Shown here: one piece after another, positions 5,613 to 6,358 of the stretch
How positions within the stretch are numbered: the stretch's first letter is position 1
How the letters are laid out: every line of letters starts with the position of its first letter
Source: Chloroflexota bacterium
Lineage (GTDB): Bacteria > Chloroflexota > Anaerolineae > B4-G1 > SLSP01
Direction: 5' to 3'
Assembly: GCA_009908585.1 (NCBI GenBank)
Contig: JAAAOZ010000126.1
Location: forward strand, 1-6,358
DNA length: 6,358 nucleotides
The notes under the pieces: generated by a model
What the model was told of the DNA's origin: nothing
Seen by the model: only the letters and a program-made list of their open reading frames with translations
Database searches by the model: none
Translations under genes and position numbers: made by a program

Positions 5613-5654
5613 ACAAAACAAAAAAGCCAGCTCCCGGAACCGGAAGCTGGCTTT
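5613..5654 (-). terminator. Intrinsic terminator at the end of the glnA leader RNA
   Basis: On the minus strand AAAGCCAGCT (5645-5654) and AGCTGGCTTT (5623-5632) form a perfect 10-bp stem, extendable by a short CCG/CGG pairing above one mismatch. It is followed by TTTGTTTTG. Stem plus U-tract is a textbook Rho-independent terminator on this strand only. It lies between the distal promoter and glnA, so it either ends a small RNA or acts as an attenuator. Confidence 0.88.
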
Positions 5655-5677
5655 ACCTCACTTGAACGTAGGCAGCG

Positions 5678-5761
5678 CTACCTGGCCCCTCCACACTGAT
5701 GGAGTTGCTGATTATTATTGTGATTATTGAGCCAGGCTTGATAACGCGCTCTTGTCAACAT
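5678..5761 (-). CDS. Possible 27-residue Asn/Gln-rich leader peptide
   Basis: The reading frame encodes MLTRARYQAWLNNHNNNQQ followed by LHQCGGAR and a TAG stop. Nine of 27 residues are Asn or Gln, and residues 12-22 are NNHNNNQQLHQ. It lies in the leader RNA between a strong promoter and an intrinsic terminator, upstream of glutamine synthetase, the arrangement expected of ribosome-mediated attenuation responding to charged tRNA-Gln or tRNA-Asn. Upstream is AAGGA at 11-nt spacing, a mediocre ribosome site. The last codons and stop coincide with one arm of a predicted stem (5680-5688). Caution: the Asn/Gln run derives from an A-rich AAT/CAA stretch that could simply be an unpaired RNA loop. 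The frame is open upstream to a TTG at 5863, but I see no support for the longer form. Confidence 0.4.
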   Translation of the reverse strand: MLTRARYQAWLNNHNNNQQLHQCGGAR

Positions 5762-5868
5762 CAGTTTCTCTTTCCTTACGTCAACTTTCGATTTCAAGTG
5801 ATGTTCGGACGTGCGGTGTTTGGACTTTTGACTTTCGACACTATGATGTGTGACGTCCAACACTGCCT

Positions 5869-5897
5869 ATTTTAGCGAAAACTTGGTGGGTTGTCAA
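5869..5897 (-). promoter_or_regulatory. Distal minus-strand promoter driving the leader RNA
   Basis: On the minus strand a perfect TTGACA (5892-5897), a 17-nt spacer and TAAAAT (5869-5874, one mismatch) form a near-consensus sigma70 promoter, with initiation expected near 5862. That position coincides with the start of the 5' hairpin. It is divergent from the yvcK promoter, with 61 bp between the two -35 boxes. Confidence 0.78.
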
Positions 5898-5958
5898 GGT
5901 TGAATTTCTAAATTGCGCTATTGCGTTTCTTTCGATGGTGATCTTGCGCGAACGCTTT

Positions 5959-5986
5959 TTGACAGCCTTGGCAATCGGAGTATAAT
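5959..5986 (+). promoter_or_regulatory. Fully consensus promoter of the yvcK-like gene
   Basis: TTGACA (5959-5964), a 16-nt spacer and TATAAT (5981-5986): both hexamers match the sigma70 consensus exactly. Initiation 6-8 nt downstream of the -10 falls at 5992-5994, on or next to the A of the likely start codon, so the transcript is probably leaderless. Confidence 0.85.
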
Positions 5987-5993
5987 TTTTAAG

Positions 5994-6358
5994 ATGGATG
6001 GGAGGGACAAACAAGCCGAAGGTAAGCGCTGGCGCACCCATTTAACGTGGCTGAGGCCAGGTTTGGGTGTCAAGCGATGGCTACTTTTAATCGCTGTTGG
6101 CGTAGGGCTGCTGAGCTTCGGGGGAGCGTTTGCGCTACGCGCGCTCTATCCACTGCCGCGATATTTTTACTACCTAACGTTGCAATTTCTCCCCCGGCTG
6201 GTACGCGCCATTCTCTTTTTGATTGTCGGTGGCGGCCTGTTGGCTGGTGGATTATGGGGCCTCAATCGCACGCTGTTAGCGCCTTTTGTCGATGCGCCCT
6301 ACAGCGCCTTACCGGGCAAGCTGTACGAGTATCGAAGGCGCGGGCGCGGGCCGAAGAT
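5994..6358 (+). CDS. YvcK/CofD-family protein, N-terminal membrane part (cut by window edge)
   Basis: I translated this by hand: 121 residues plus two bases before the edge. The sequence begins MDGRDKQAEGKRWRTHLTWL and continues RPGLGVKRW, then a hydrophobic helix (about 29-50), a YPLPRYFYYLTLQFLPR segment (52-68), a second helix (about 69-92) and a basic exit ending YEYRRRGRGPK. This matches the N-terminal extension of YvcK-type proteins (UPF0052/gluconeogenesis-factor family) as found in Chloroflexota, where RGPK precedes the GGGTG nucleotide-binding loop. The loop itself lies outside the window, so the call rests on the extension. Family members bind UDP-sugars and affect envelope growth and central carbon metabolism. 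The ATG at 5994 sits 7 nt after the -10, with no room for a Shine-Dalgarno. An in-frame TTG at 6063 would cut off the conserved RPGLGVKRW. Confidence 0.75.
   Translation, partial: MDGRDKQAEGKRWRTHLTWLRPGLGVKRWLLLIAVGVGLLSFGGAFALRALYPLPRYFYYLTLQFLPRLVRAILFLIVGGGLLAGGLWGLNRTLLAPFVDAPYSALPGKLYEYRRRGRGPK

Larger units (their letters stand above)
5613..5863 (-). ncRNA. Candidate structured leader RNA / attenuator or stand-alone sRNA upstream of glnA
   Basis: A promoter (5869-5897) and a terminator (5613-5654) bound a predicted transcript of about 250 nt. Its 5' end can form GTGTTGGAC (5855-5863) paired with GTCCAAACAC (5816-5825), nine pairs with one bulged A. A long-range perfect 9-bp helix joins TCACTTGAA (5793-5801) to TTCAAGTGA (5658-5666), closing a domain just before the terminator. 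Inside it, GCCTGGCTC (5729-5737) can pair with GGGCCAGGT (5680-5688, two G-U pairs), enclosing a hairpin CTCCA/TGGAG (5689-5704) and the Asn/Gln codon run. The CTGGCT part of the first arm (5730-5735) can instead pair with AGCCAG in the terminator's first arm (5647-5652), a possible antiterminator. I see no T-box signature and do not recognise a known riboswitch, 6S, SRP, tmRNA or RNase P core. Folding was done by eye only. Confidence 0.55.

Noticed and set aside
5425..5616. 63-codon minus-strand ORF covering the glnA promoter
   Set aside because: It spans the promoter and the start of glnA in another frame; the regulatory reading is better supported.
5613..5863. T-box riboswitch
   Set aside because: The conserved T-box bulge sequence (of the TGGNACCGCG type) is not found before the terminator.
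5841..6041. 66-codon minus-strand ORF
   Set aside because: Covers both divergent promoters and the antisense of the yvcK-like start.

Overview
The window looks like a bacterial chromosomal segment, most likely from a Chloroflexota (Anaerolineae-like) genome. That assignment is an inference from protein style: a YvcK-type protein with two N-terminal membrane helices and RPGLGVKRW and YPLP motifs, a short alpha-type glutamine synthetase, and a GAF-domain regulator beside dnaA. No rRNA, tRNA, CRISPR array, transposase or phage gene is visible. All complete genes are on the minus strand; one incomplete gene leaves the right edge on the plus strand.

Read leftwards along the minus strand, the layout is as follows. 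A divergent regulatory region (about 5454-5993) separates yvcK (plus) from glnA (minus). It contains three consensus-like sigma70 promoters, a structured leader RNA of about 250 nt ending in an intrinsic terminator, a 27-codon Asn/Gln-rich leader ORF and a 21-codon micro-ORF with a very strong Shine-Dalgarno. Next comes glnA, then an 84-bp palindrome-ended element, then three tightly overlapped genes: a NUDIX hydrolase, endonuclease III (nth) and a two-helix membrane protein. The NUDIX/nth junction is ATGA, and nth overlaps the membrane-protein gene by 11 bp. A gene-free region of about 450 bp (1842-2293) follows. It carries perfect and near-perfect DnaA boxes and is the probable chromosomal origin, oriC. 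Then come dnaA, its intrinsic terminator, and the start of a GAF-domain protein cut by the left edge.

Functionally the window joins replication initiation (DnaA acting on the adjacent oriC), DNA repair and possibly nucleotide sanitation (Nth, NUDIX), nitrogen assimilation (GlnA) and cell envelope/carbon control (YvcK family). The genes to the right of the putative origin are transcribed towards it, which is unusual near an origin. The strongest candidate for an undescribed system is the glnA upstream region. There, a promoter, a long-range-paired RNA, a peptide rich in Asn and Gln codons and a terminator together look like an amino-acid-responsive attenuator, or alternatively a stand-alone small RNA.
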